Source: Casuarina equisetifolia (taxonomy: Eukaryota; Streptophyta; Magnoliopsida; Fagales; Casuarinaceae). From it: a stretch of DNA of 64,000 nt. The position numbers and the translations under genes are program-made. Where the stretch lies: the NCBI GenBank assembly GCA_028551475.1, contig CM052359.1:25793583-25857582 (forward strand). The letters run 5' to 3'. This document shows, in pieces, positions 33,901 to 45,879 of the stretch. The first letter of the stretch is position 1; each line of letters starts with the position of its first letter. The notes beneath the pieces are model-generated. The model was not told the DNA's origin, did no database searches, and saw nothing but the letters and a program-made list of their open reading frames with translations.

Positions 33901-36900
33901 CTCTTTGTATTTACAAACTAAAAACAAGATGGAGATTGCTCTCTCTGAAAAGTGACGCTATCATCATCTTGCATTGAATCTCCAACTAAAGATTTTGCCA
34001 CTTTTGTAAGAATGCAAAGGTTAAAATGTCTGGGCCCGTATGTCGGAGACAAAAATTAGCTAGCTTACCTCATTTTTGACGATTCGCAAGAACTCTTCAC
34101 GCTCCCTGCTTACTGACTAGAGTTAACAACAGAGAAGGCAAATCAAGAGTCTGAGTAATTAGCATTGAAACAAGATAATGATGATCATTAGAACCAAAAA
34201 AATGACGATGATGACAACAATAATAGTATTAAGACATAAATAAACCTAAAACATATCAAATCACTTCCATTCCTTACAGATGCTGAAGCTAAAACAGCCA
34301 ATGCACGACTGAGCTCACAAAGCTGCTCCACTTTCTCCAATGTCTTCACTCTTGCCTGTTCATGTGCTTCTCTAGCTGTTGCTGTCTGCATCTCCTCCAA
34401 AGCCACATCCTTCTGGCTACCAGCAGATTTCTTCATCCTGGCCTCCTCCTCCTCCTCTTCCTCTTCTTCCTCCTTTATATTACATTAAGCATGCAAAGAT
34501 CTTAGGATAAGGTAAACCAAAGATCTACCAACTAAGGAACTACAAAAGTTCCAACACAACAGAAAGGTGTGCTTCTTGCATCAATTGGTCTACAACAAAG
34601 TACAGCTCCTTGACATATTTAAATCACACTCAAAAGTGTTTCAGAAATCTAGAACAATGTCCAGCCAGATAACGAAATACGCTAAATACTGACATTATCC
34701 TTCTCATTTCCGAAGGATGGCCTTCTTTTAATCCAATTCCGGAAAACTTACTAAGTAATGTTACTTTTCAAATATGCCTTTCTGTTAACAATTAAAAATA
34801 TCATGAGCCAAAATTATGAATGACACAGGAATAACGATGAAGCATAACTTCAATAACTATTAGTAACAGAAGATCAAAAGAAAAAAAATCTAATATGCTA
34901 GCAGTTCAAGACCCCATAATACTAGTGAAGGAACCCTGAAACTAATTCCCTTGCCCCACAGAAAGCCACTTAATATTGAAAAGCACATAAAGCATGGCAT
35001 AATCAACCTTGATCATTTCTTCCTGCATTTCTAGGAACTCCAATTTCCTCTTCCTTTCTGAAACAGTATCTTCAGATGGCAAAGTTGTCACTTGAACTGT
35101 ATCCACAACTTCATCTGGAAGAGAGGAGATTGTCTGTTGAACAACTTCCTCGGGCCTTTTACCGTACATAGAGAAGGCTCTGCAGAGGGTACAGACAACA
35201 ATTAAGCACATTTAGATGTGGGTAAAATTGTGCGTAGTGATAAAACTGTAAAGAGGTGCAGCATTAATTTACCTAGAAAGAATCATGAGGGAAGATGGAA
35301 GAGCATGGTTAAGAGACAAGTCCAACCAATCACACAGCTGCAAACAGATGTTACAACTTAAACACCTGAATAAAGACAAATTCTTTTTCTACCTTCCATG
35401 AAGAGAGCAATAGAACAAAAATTAAAAAGCAGCTGTCAAGTGTTTCCAATGGCATCTACAAAAATTCTCATAGATGAGTTATAGACTTCAAAAGAGGTTC
35501 AGTGCCATTAAAAAGTCAAATTAGACAGCTACATGAATCACAAAAGCTTCACTAACAAACTGCTTTATATATTTCAAATCTGGATGATAAAGTCTTCCTA
35601 CTGCTTCAGCAAATGCTTTGTATTGCATCCAGGGGAGACGGTGAACTCAATAAAAAGTTAACATTGGCCCTTTTACATGAGGCCATTACGGATATGCAGA
35701 AGTTTAGAATCAACTAGGTCCAAAGCAATATAATGTCAGAAAGTCATTAAATTTCCTTTGTATGTGGGATAATTTCTTGGCAAGGGGTACAATAAATATG
35801 CATCACAAGCTCAGCACACTGAGTTAAGGCAAGTTGGCTACTTAATGGTTCTGAACAGAATTACTGGGCCAGTGCCAAACATACGAAAAGAAAGGAATCC
35901 TTGTCAATGCATGTAAGACCACGAACAGAAGATATCGTTTAAGATTGCTTGGTACTGAGTTTTCAATCACAATCACCCAGAAAAAAGGTTCCATGTTTCT
36001 TTTGTTAGTCAGTGAAAGCAAGAGATAAGATGTTAGCACAAGAACCTGTCGCCGCATTTCCTCCACTGAAGATAATTCAAGCATTCCTCGATCCCTACAG
36101 GCCTGACGAAGTTCTGCTTCTGAAAGTGAATCCACACCCTCGGCTTGAATCAGCTTATCATCATTCTTGATCCTGCAAAACCCCAAAGGATTATTTCAAA
36201 TGTAAAAGTTCCATATGTTACATAAGTCTTAGCTTTCATCTACCCTAATCTCTGGCTTCTTTTAATCCTTAAATGGCAAAGCAAGTTCACTAATTTCAAC
36301 CTATATGTAGCTTTTGTATATAAAACATGAAAAACTGGTTGTAATTGGATACTAGTTACACATATCACAATAATTTTAGAGATGCCTTTTTTAACTGTTC
36401 CAACACTGTAACATATAATGATTAATCACATCGAGAATGAGAATGTGTAAAATGTAAACAAAAACAAAATTCAAGAGAAAAATAACCAAGTAATATAGTG
36501 CACAAGAGTTTTTTGTCACGAGCATGAATTCTTTTTTGTTTTCATTGGGACCTCAATCAAGCATGTGCTTATCCACTGAAAAACTCTCCCAGAACTCTTT
36601 AAGCATAAGAACAGTAACAGAAACAAAGAACCCTATAAAAATGCCTACAAAAAATTTAAAGAAACATGGCATTAAAAAGTCTATTATCTTTCCCTTAAAA
36701 AACATAAACGTGATACAATAAACATCCATATCATTGCTTTTATTATCTCCTTAATCTGCATCAGATAATTCCAAGGCGAGTGTCCAGTTCAATTTTTGTG
36801 GGAGTAAATAAGCAGCAAAGAGCGTACGCAAATAGAAAATAAATCCTCTATCTGTAAGCACAGATGGGCAGTAATCACGAGATATTTCACAATAAATCTT

Positions 36901-39900
36901 CTATGTCTGTAATAAACCAATAAGGCAAAGATCAATTGTGAAAATTCAGTAGCCCGCAGCTAAACTACAATTTTCCAAGGCTGCCATGAAGAACTTCTAA
37001 CTTCGTAGGCTAAAAGTGACATCTCCAGACCAAGAAACAAACAAGCAAGTTGACTGAAGAAGACCAGGTCACCACCGTAGTTGGGAGTGAAAACAGAGAT
37101 GTATCTTACTCTTGAAGTCTTTTCCGAAGCATAAACCGCAGATACGCATCTGTTCCATATGTGGGGATACCCATATATTTGCACATGTTCACCAACCGTG
37201 GCCTGTATAAACCAAAGAGAGTTACTTTTGTCAAATCCCGCAGTGTAGGAAAAATAAGTAAATAAAATCTGTTAACACAAAGTGTTAATTGACAACTATG
37301 AGAGTAATAAACTAAAGGGCAAAAGTACTCACAATAAAGTAAAGAGAAAACCAACCTGCTAATATTATCCAGAGTAAGTTCATCATTGAATAACTTGGCA
37401 AAGCCTAAAATTTCATCATTTGACACGCGGGTACCTGTTCGAACCTATTAAAAAAATCACAGAAGAAAAACAAAAATTATATTACACCAACAGGAAAACC
37501 AGCTGTTATCAAGTCACTCTACCTCCCTTGTTTATACACAGGAAAATGTATAAACAGCTTACATTGTTGATAAATTCATCAAGATCTTCAGCTGTCTTTT
37601 TAGCCTCCCCACTTCTTGAGTTTTGGACTTCCTTTGCCATTTCTTTTACCGTGTCCTGAAGAAACTTTGCATATTCTATTCTTGCATTAAGCTTCCTTTT
37701 CAATGCCTCCTACAGGTAGGGAGACAAAAATTCTCCTTGATAACAGGATCATGGAAAATCTGACAGTTAAGCACAAAGACGTGTGCATATGTCTATATAT
37801 ATGTATTTTAGGTTTCAACAATCAGAGGTACGGAATTCAAGTGTCCACCGTTGATGAAAGGAAACATGACACAAAAAGCAAATAGATGAAACAATCTGCT
37901 GAGATTATAAATAAGGGTCAAGCAACAATGGTACGCATAGTTTAAGCATTCTCTTCAAAATCTACAAGAAAAATTATACAAAATTACCTAATACATATTA
38001 CACAATACACATATCTACCAGCTGTAAGAAACCAATCTGTAGGTCTGCTCACAACATAGAAATTAACGCCATAGTTATGAGAAAATGGTCATTTTCATCA
38101 TTCCTGGCTAGTTCATGAAGGTTGTATCACCCAAACAGAAAAGCAAATAAGCCACTTGTCTTTGTATGACTAGGCGAGAAGAACCAACATTCAAGGACAA
38201 AGGAATATGAAATATCACATTGTCATATACCCCACTAGAACCCATTGAACTTTACAATTATGGAGATACTTGTCTAGATTCAGATGACAAAGTGCCTTGG
38301 TATTGATAATTATGCCACACCACATCATATATCCTGCAGTAAAAAGTTTTCTTCTATTCTTTCCTATGAGCAATGTCATCAGTACAATCAATATCTTTAA
38401 CTCAACTTTCTCGACCAAGAGCCTTAAAACTTGTTAAAACATCTTAGGAGAAGCCTTTAACTATTCAGATTTATCAACAACAAAAAATTTAGCTAGTTGA
38501 AAATCAAGATGAGAAGGTAATCATTTTCCCAGCTCTATCTTATTAAACTCTAACGAGATAGAAGCTCTCGTGTATGAATGTGGCTCCTGTGCTATGAACC
38601 GTAACATGATGTGAACTCTCACTTTAACATAACTTACAGGACTAAAAGGGAAGAGACCTAAGGCATCCTTGCAAAAAATAGACGAGCTCTCTTAGACAGA
38701 ACCATAATCAAAGAATACACATGAAAGGCAACATGTATGAATTTTAAACTTCAATCCCTTACTTCTGGCATATTTTAAATAGAGAATCCTTAGGAACTGT
38801 GTATTAAGGAATCCACTAAATCAAGTTGCTTTTGTCACAGCAATAACTCATGGGAGTGATCTAGAACAATTGAAAGGCAAAAAAAGGCTAAACATTTTAG
38901 GCACCAATCAGTCATAACGGTCACAAATTAGTAAAGCTTTAAACTGCGGAAAAATAGCTCATGGTTCCACAAAACTACCAATTTAGGAGTCATATAAAAC
39001 TTACAAAAGTGTATAGTTTGCGACAGACATCACAATTATTACCTGTTCTTTCATCTTGTCCTGGAAAGTTGATGGTAACATGTTGGGAAATAATTTCAGG
39101 AATACTGGCAGCAAGAACTCCATGAATGGAACTATAATAAAAACTGCAAAAGGAACTAGCCTGAAAATATCAGCTGTGGTACGTGTAAGTTGTTGTCTCT
39201 CCCTTCTAGAAAGAGTCTTCCCTTTGGCAAGCTTCAACAATAACCTTGAGCTAATCCTAACATCAGCCCAAAGTAGCTTCGTACCCAACCAATAGTGCTG
39301 CAGTGTAGATTTGAATTCGTCGATCCAATGGCGAAACTTCTTAGCCCAGTCCTCCCTATGAATATAACAACAAAATAAGTACTGAGCAAGTTAGATCAGT
39401 GACAGCAGAAAAACGTTTCTAGACCTGCTCATGGAGGCAATAGCTCTCAAAGCAGGACCAATTCCCAGAAGCCTGGTCCATACTTTCTTCATAATAGACT
39501 CAGCATTCTTTAGCGCCTCAGTCTGCTTGGCTTTTGCTTTGGCTTTAGCTGTACTCAAACCTTCAACTGCTTGATCACAGTCCTCTGGTGATGCTTCCTT
39601 TACCTTCTTAGCAACCTGTTGTTGATTTTCATCACCATGATTACCCCTTTCAGGTTGACTGGCCGCAGCTGTGGAAGAATACCGAATTGATGATGACATC
39701 CACCGAACTCCCAGAGAGGGAGCAAAATCTGCCCTCCCAAATCCACAACCTAAAGTCGGAACTGTGCATGAGTAATGTCTGCGAAATCCAACTGCAAAAG
39801 GACTTGGTAATCCATCCTTGTTGACAGAAGATGAACTTCCTTCATTCTGATCATTAGCTGCTTCAATCAGATGATTTCTGACCCAAGTTGAACTCAATAA

Positions 39901-40020
39901 TTCATCAGATGGTGACCTTTGTCCATGCTCAAAACCTGAGAAACCTCGAATCAAGTAAGTGGATTGGTTCAAGGAATCGATGAGGTTCTTTCTCCTTCGT
40001 GCAATTGCTCTTGAAGCCAT
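30937..40020 (-). CDS. LETM1: LETM1-family mitochondrial inner-membrane protein
   Basis: LETM1 proteins maintain mitochondrial K+/H+ (and Ca2+) balance and bind mitochondrial ribosomes. Fourteen exons in order: 39425-40020, 39043-39355, 37563-37709, 37356-37444, 37110-37202, 36046-36172, 35273-35337, 35008-35179, 34278-34472, 34069-34116, 32693-32839, 32457-32539, 31512-31627, 30937-31019. They total 2274 bp (757 aa), the usual plant size. The start MASRAIARRRKNLID is Arg/Ser rich and acid-poor, like a presequence; a GTG five codons upstream is not the start. Residues 199-303 hold the LETM1 core with one hydrophobic segment at about 262-284 (IFRLVPFAVFIIVPFMEFLL). The ribosome-binding-like region follows (SNDEILGFAKLF, LRQACRDRGMLELS). 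A ten-glutamate run begins near residue 535 and starts a coiled-coil region. An EF-hand loop, DRDYDGKVTPEE, lies near residues 690-702. All introns fit GT-AG. Arabidopsis has two close homologues, At3g59820 and At1g65540. Confidence 0.95.
31240..31261. repeat. (AT)n microsatellite in the last LETM1 intron
   Basis: An uninterrupted AT dinucleotide run of about 22 bp lies between LETM1 exons 13 and 14. It is noncoding and probably length-variable. Confidence 0.9.
34442..34472 (-). repeat. GAG/GAA codon run encoding poly-Glu in LETM1
   Basis: The first ten codons of LETM1 exon 9 are all GAG or GAA, giving an uninterrupted Glu10 run directly after the splice acceptor. The mixed codons form an impure trinucleotide repeat at the beginning of the coiled-coil region. 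Confidence 0.85.
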
Positions 40021-40038
40021 TTTGACAATCCTCACCCT

Positions 40039-40888
40039 CTACGCAGAGAAAAAATGCAGTATATCTCATGCAGCCGCTTCACTTAGCCAGCCTATGCACA
40101 AGGACGAAATCACCCGTCAAAACCGCACCACAAACCAGTAAATATTTTGATATACATATCGAAACTTTGATATATTTAATAGAGCAGGCAAATCTCACTA
40201 GCACACACTCTCCCCAAACCCATATGTGGTTCATTAACCATACTGACCAGAGAAATTTGTCAACTAAATTGTTACATGGAAGTGGGTAAAATTTTCCCTA
40301 ATTTCTCAAGTTCCTTTCTCTTCAATTGCGTATTTTGGTTGTACATGGAAAAAAACAGGAAAATAAGTATTCTATTTTCCATTGCTTGGCCGCCAAAGTT
40401 GAAAATTGAACATGAAGGAGCAGAGCAAATCCCGCAGGTGCTCAGGGTTCATCGAGTAAAGATTCTTTTCCATTGAAGTCCAAATATTGCGAGTCTGAAT
40501 TCAAGCTTATTTTCACAGTTTTCAGCACCCAAGCAACTTATTTCTGCATAACAGTTTCAGGATTTAAAATGCTCGTGAATGTATTCCAATGAGTATAGCA
40601 CAACACCAGAAAACCGATTTCTTCCCCCATTCTTGGATTTTAAACGCAAAATGATAACCCTATGCCTGTCCTCCATCTCGTCAGCAACCAAACATATACA
40701 AATAGAATCGCAGATGGCAGTAATAAGTCAATTATTACGATCATTATTGGTATATTAGTTAATGAAAGCACAGATACATAACCCCACACACACACGCACA
40801 TATACGTAAACGTAGAGATGATGCAACAATGGTAACAACTGCGCAAATTCACGTGACAAGTTACGAGAAAGTAACAGAAAATGCTTAC
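40039..40888 (-). other. Probable intron in the LETM1 5' UTR
   Basis: On the minus strand a good donor (GTAAGCATTT) begins at 40888 and a good acceptor (TTCTCTGCGTAG) ends at 40039, 19 bases before the ATG at 40020. Splicing would join a GC-rich first exon (from about 41000 down to 40889) to the coding exon. Leader introns of this kind are common in plants. This is inferred from splice consensus alone. Confidence 0.45.
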
Positions 40889-41139
40889 GGACAATGCTCA
40901 GAGAGAAGCCTCAAACTTCGAAGCTCACAGACCGAAAATCGATCAGAGAAAGCAGTAGAAAGAAGAAATCAATTTCGTTGGGGAAAAGACTTCGCGCGTT
41001 GTGGCCGAGTCCGCAGAGTGACGGGAGGAAGCACGGAGAGAGTGCCGGGCCGGGGTCATCTACGTTTTTGAACAAATGAGACAAATCGGGTGCATGTATC
41101 TGCACCGTTAACTGGTGCGTGAATGAGAAGGCAACGTCC

Positions 41140-44100
41140 ATCAGCCGCTGCGTATCCCTATTGCATCTGATGATGGATGAGTTTCGTTGGCCGTGGAGAT
41201 GGACGGCTGGAGATACGTGACATCAACTAAAAGCTGTGCAAGCGCACACGTTGACGCCAATTTGACTCGTCTGATCTCATAGAATATTCTTCTTCTTCGG
41301 TAATATTCATGTTTGGAATGCTACTGCATAATATTGTATTATCTACACAAGTACAAAAATTATGCCTATTTGAAACACATCTTAACAAAAATTTCATCTT
41401 AACCACTACAATTTTCCACATTGAATGAAAAATTGGAACTTATTGAAGACTAAGATGGGTTGTTGATAGTTAATCAATAAGACTAGGCGTAATAATTATA
41501 CTTTATATAATTACAATAATATGTTATAGTTCCAAACTTTAGAAAAAAGCAAATCACTAAGAAACTTATTATCATGGGCTAATTTTATTCTAAAATATCA
41601 ATCCAATAAAAGGAAAAAAAAATCCAATAAAAAGAGTAGCCAATCTATTGGCCTTTCCAATATTAGAGAAGTTGTGATATTTTCTTTTATTTAAATTCAT
41701 TTCAAGTTGTCATATATGATTAGAAACTCTCGCTTACCTTATAATGTCATTATGGCGTGATTAATTGTCATTTCCTTTTCAGTCCAATTCTGTGAGGGCC
41801 CTAGACAAGATTGATTACTATCACTCCCAACACAAATTTGGTAATGATAATTAATTCCCACTTTTTTTTTTGAGATATGGAAAAAAAATATTTTTGTTAT
41901 GAAAGTGGTATTGATTGTGTAAAGATAAAACAGGGAGGGTTTTAGAATTTAGGTAATCGGAGTTTATGATGATAACCAATTCAAATCTTAATATTCTAAG
42001 ATATTAGTAAGAAGTTTTTGACCAGTAACCAAGACAAATATTTTTCTTAAATATAATAAAAATCACAACTCTTGTATGATCCGATGGTATTCAAAATTTA
42101 ATGGGTTACCATGTCTTTAGGTCCATGGAATTTCCCTACTATCATATAACTAAAACCCATGTAGATTGTAGGCCCAATGCACGTTTTGCTTTATATTAGT
42201 TAAAAATCTTGTAGAACATTCTGTGAGGTTTTTGGCGAGGGAAGATATCTTCAACATAAATGGATATTCTATGGATTCTAGAAAATAAGGTACAAATGGT
42301 CCCTCTACCACTTTCAATCACATGGTGTTTTTGTTCCTTTTTGTTTCATTTGCCTCTGCCCATTTGGGCTACTTGATTGACCTTTATTCAATTGAATCTA
42401 CTAATCAAAAGGCAATTCTTAGATTATAACTACTTTGATATCAATTGTTACATGTATAGTTTGGAACGATTATATTTTACTTGAAATAGGGTCTCAATAA
42501 AGGGAGATCCAAACCTTTGATCAACTTCCAGTATCACACAAGACATTGATAAGTGGGAAAAGACTCCAACTCATTTATCAATCAAAGATCTCTACAAAAA
42601 TTTTATTTTTCCTTATTTATAGGCTTATGCCTAATTGTACATGACCAATCTCACAAATTCATAAAAGATATTGTAACTTCTTAACATACTCCTCATATTT
42701 TAAAAACAGTTTTTGGTGCTAAATTACTTAAATCATATTCTTTCCTTGGATCAAAAAGAAGAATTTTTTATCATCTTTTGTAGAGCACAATGCTTTAGTT
42801 GGTAGTTGAGTAGGGCCTTTCTAATGTGGGGTATTTATTTATTTATTTTTAATCTCCTTCATGAAACGCCTATTAGTAATATAAATGTCCCATAAAGGCT
42901 TGCTTAGGATAAGATAATCTTTTTTCCTTTAACCTCCATTACATCAATACCACTCAATAGGTAAGAGGATGCATGTATTAATTATTATAAGAATAAAGAT
43001 TGTTCCTAGCATAGTTAAGTTTGTGAAAGTAGTGATAGCTTGTGTGAAATAACACTTTCAGCATGTTGTAGGGCATATATGGATTTTATACTTACTAATG
43101 TGTGGTAAGGGTTCTAAGTTCAGATCTTCATATGGTTGATATTGAAGCCTCTACCTCAAAATATGCTTTCTTTGCAATTTCTTCTTTTTTTGTTCTTGAA
43201 TATTGTGATGGTTGATCTTGAAGGAGTCGCAATTGCATGGGCCCTTCCAAAAGATTTTGAGGAAAAGAAACCCCTTCCCCTTGCCCTTCATTTCCTCCCA
43301 TCGAAAAGGAAAAAAAAAATGGAAATGTGACTTGGTTAGGAAGCACTAATGTTGAATTAGAACAATAAATCTTTACAACTTATTCAAAATTGACAGCAAA
43401 TGTAGTTTATGAGATGATTTTTATTCTTAAGATTTACTAAGTTAAAAAACTATGATGCTATAAGTACAATGTGTCTCATTATTCAGTTGTGATGCTAGAA
43501 ATTTTGTGCTAAACTAGAAAATTAATTAGTAAATCAAGTTTTAAAGAAAACAATTATTTAATGTTAGTTTCTAATAATATTTGGTCTCACCTAGATAAAT
43601 ATATTAGTTTTGTACATTCATAATAGAATACTGTTGTGGTGAGTGGATGATTTTTAACAAACTTCCAACTGAAAACATTATTCCCCCTGTACATTATTGA
43701 GACCAATCATATGCCACCAATGACAATGAAAGAATGCTTTGATGAAAGCTTGTAAGTTCCATTTGTTTATTTTTTATATGGCCATTTCTATAAGAATAAT
43801 GTCATTGTCTACTCTTATTAGCACTCATTTTTATTGCTAATCATGTTGGATTATGATTAGCAAGCTTCGTGCCATCTCCTTAAAGAATGCTAAAATCAAA
43901 TGGCAGCTCAACTTCCTTTGCAACTTTACACTCTTCTAGTGTATTTAATTTGAAATTATTAGTGAGCAAAGGTTTTCCATATGGACATGATCTAAAAACT
44001 GGCAATTGATGGATGGGCTACAATGTGAAATTATAGTAGTGAACCTTATCCCAAGAACTCTACATTCACTAATATTCTTTTGTTAGCTTGTCTCAGCAGG

Positions 44101-44173
44101 CTGATTTTGTTGATTGCCATTTTCTTTTGATGTCCTCCCTTTTACTTTCTGTTCATATGTGCCTCAACTTGCA
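41140..44173. other. AT-rich intergenic region, no gene recognised
   Basis: About 3 kb between the LETM1 promoter and a gene fragment. It is AT-rich with homopolymer stretches and no convincing ORF. The open frames on opposite strands near 43128-43346 overlap each other and show no family I recognise. No terminal inverted repeats, LTR pair or transposase motif could be seen. Confidence 0.55.
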
Positions 44174-44455
44174 GGTAACTTTAACAAGATAGTTGCGTTG
44201 CAGAGATTGCTAGAGCCTCATGGAATTTGTAAGGTATTTTCTTATGTTTGTATTCTTCTAGCCAATTTCCTAAATATAGATATCGATTTCCTGCATTTTT
44301 GTCTGGGAAAGGAACTTTATGTTGCCATCTCAACTCAGTTTAAATTCTTTGTTTCAATTAGTATTTCCAAACATTTTTACATACTGTTGTGTTTCTTCTT
44401 GCTTTCTTGTGGGAAAGATTCCACATACCTCCGTGTTTAGTCCCTTTCGTTGTGA
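44174..44455 (+). pseudogene. Acetolactate synthase regulatory (small) subunit, C-terminal relic
   Basis: The intact protein is the ACT-domain subunit that activates acetolactate synthase and gives it branched-chain amino-acid feedback. Two exon relics remain. At 44174-44233, directly after TTGCAG and before a GTATTT donor, the translation is GNFNKIVALQRLLEPHGICK, close to the plant family's GDFNKMVALQRLLEPYGICE. At 44417-44455 the frame reads DSTYLR, then V, a TAG stop, then SLSL and a terminal TGA, matching the conserved C-terminus DSTYLRGYSLPL. The TAG replaces the tyrosine codon. The exon part between (ARTGRVALVRESGV in the family) and everything upstream are missing. Introns are retained, so this is a decayed genomic copy, not a retrocopy. 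Family sequence is from memory. Confidence 0.75.
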
Positions 44456-45879
44456 TTATTCCTTTAGGTTACTGAGTAGCTTAGAATGGTGGACATCTTA
44501 AGTGTGTTCATATTGCTTTTTCTCTGGCATTTGCCTAGTACTAGATGGTGGTGGAAGAGTTAAGACTCAGGCTTATTCCTCGTTGCACCTAAGACCTTCT
44601 TGGGTTTTGACCAAACTATCGTGGTCTCTTACATGAGGACATTTAAAGATATACTCGTTTGGTCAAGAGAACGAGTGAATGAGAAAAGAAAAGGAATATG
44701 GTTGATGATCTTCAACCTTCCCCATATAATGTTAGGACCTAGCCTGATCCAATATAACTTAAGGAGGGAGGTCCACTCAAATAACCTAGGACAATAAGTT
44801 AAGGATTTATATAAAGTATTCTCAACCTTCAAAGAGAGAGACTATAGAGAGAAAACCTTATTTTATCATCAATAATTTTCTTTAATTCTAACTTTAATAT
44901 TTTTATAGTTTATGTTAGGGATAGGTTACCATTACTTTTATCGTTTCACAGTGTTTTCTTTTGACTTGATTATCATTTGTTATTGGGATTGAGATTATTG
45001 TGAAATTTTTAATTTTTATATATTTAGGAATCATATTAAATTGAATGGTACAAGGTATTTCTTTACTTAGAATACTTGTATTTCTTAATTGTGTGTTTGC
45101 ATAGGGCTTGAATCCTAATAGATAACCATAATATACTGAGTGGAATATGCTTGGGTTCCCAACCTGTAGGTCCTTGCTTTTGATCATTCTGCCATTTAAG
45201 GCGCACTTGAATTCAGACGAATAAAACAAGTGTATGCCCTTTGAATCGTCTCTTTATTTTTCCTGTGAGAAGAATCGAAAATTGGAGCCTCTCCCTGGCC
45301 AAAGAAAATGTATTGACGCTCCGGCATTGACAAAAAGCCAGGTCCCGAAATGACTTAAAAACTCTGAACTCCTACATCGTTAGCATTAGTGAAGTTACCT
45401 AGGCGATGGAAGTTACTCCTTGGGAGATTGCTAAACAGCTAAAATGAAGAACCAGAAACGGAGTAACAGAGTCTTAGAGCCTTTGAGCTTGATATGTGAT
45501 GCAGTTGGCTTCTTTGCAAGTCTCCAAAGGGAGCAACAGAGGCAGATAAAGACACCACAGAAATTGCAGATAGAAGGGAATCTGAACAATATGTACTTAC
45601 AGTCTAACACATTCAAACAAGCAATTTCATATTCATAAAGAAGAGGCAAGGAAATGGGATGGTGCTATTTTTAACATTACAACAAAGTAGAATTATATAT
45701 ATACAATTGGCAGTTCAAACAAGAAGTGAGAGCAGGAAGTGTAAAAATTGTACACATAGAAGTTACATAAATGCTAATACGTTGTCAAGTCATTACATCT
45801 AGAGCTATTATATATCAAACCAATAGCTTTCATGTGAGATCAAAGTCCAGTATCTCACTCAAAAAGAGTCCTTCGACTT
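44456..45879. other. Intergenic, downstream of relic and of the receptor kinase gene
   Basis: No gene is recognisable. Part of the left end may be the decayed 3' UTR of the acetolactate-synthase-subunit relic. The right end should hold the 3' UTR of the minus-strand receptor kinase gene. Short open frames near 44600-44830, 44915-45229 and 45431-45649 have no recognisable content. Confidence 0.55.

Noticed and set aside
39425..40035. Longer LETM1 N-terminus starting five codons upstream
   Set aside because: The upstream codon is GTG, and the likely leader-intron acceptor lies just before it. The ATG at 40020 is the normal start.
43128..43346. Open frames on both strands
   Set aside because: They overlap each other head to head and neither shows a family, splice context or promoter; probably chance.
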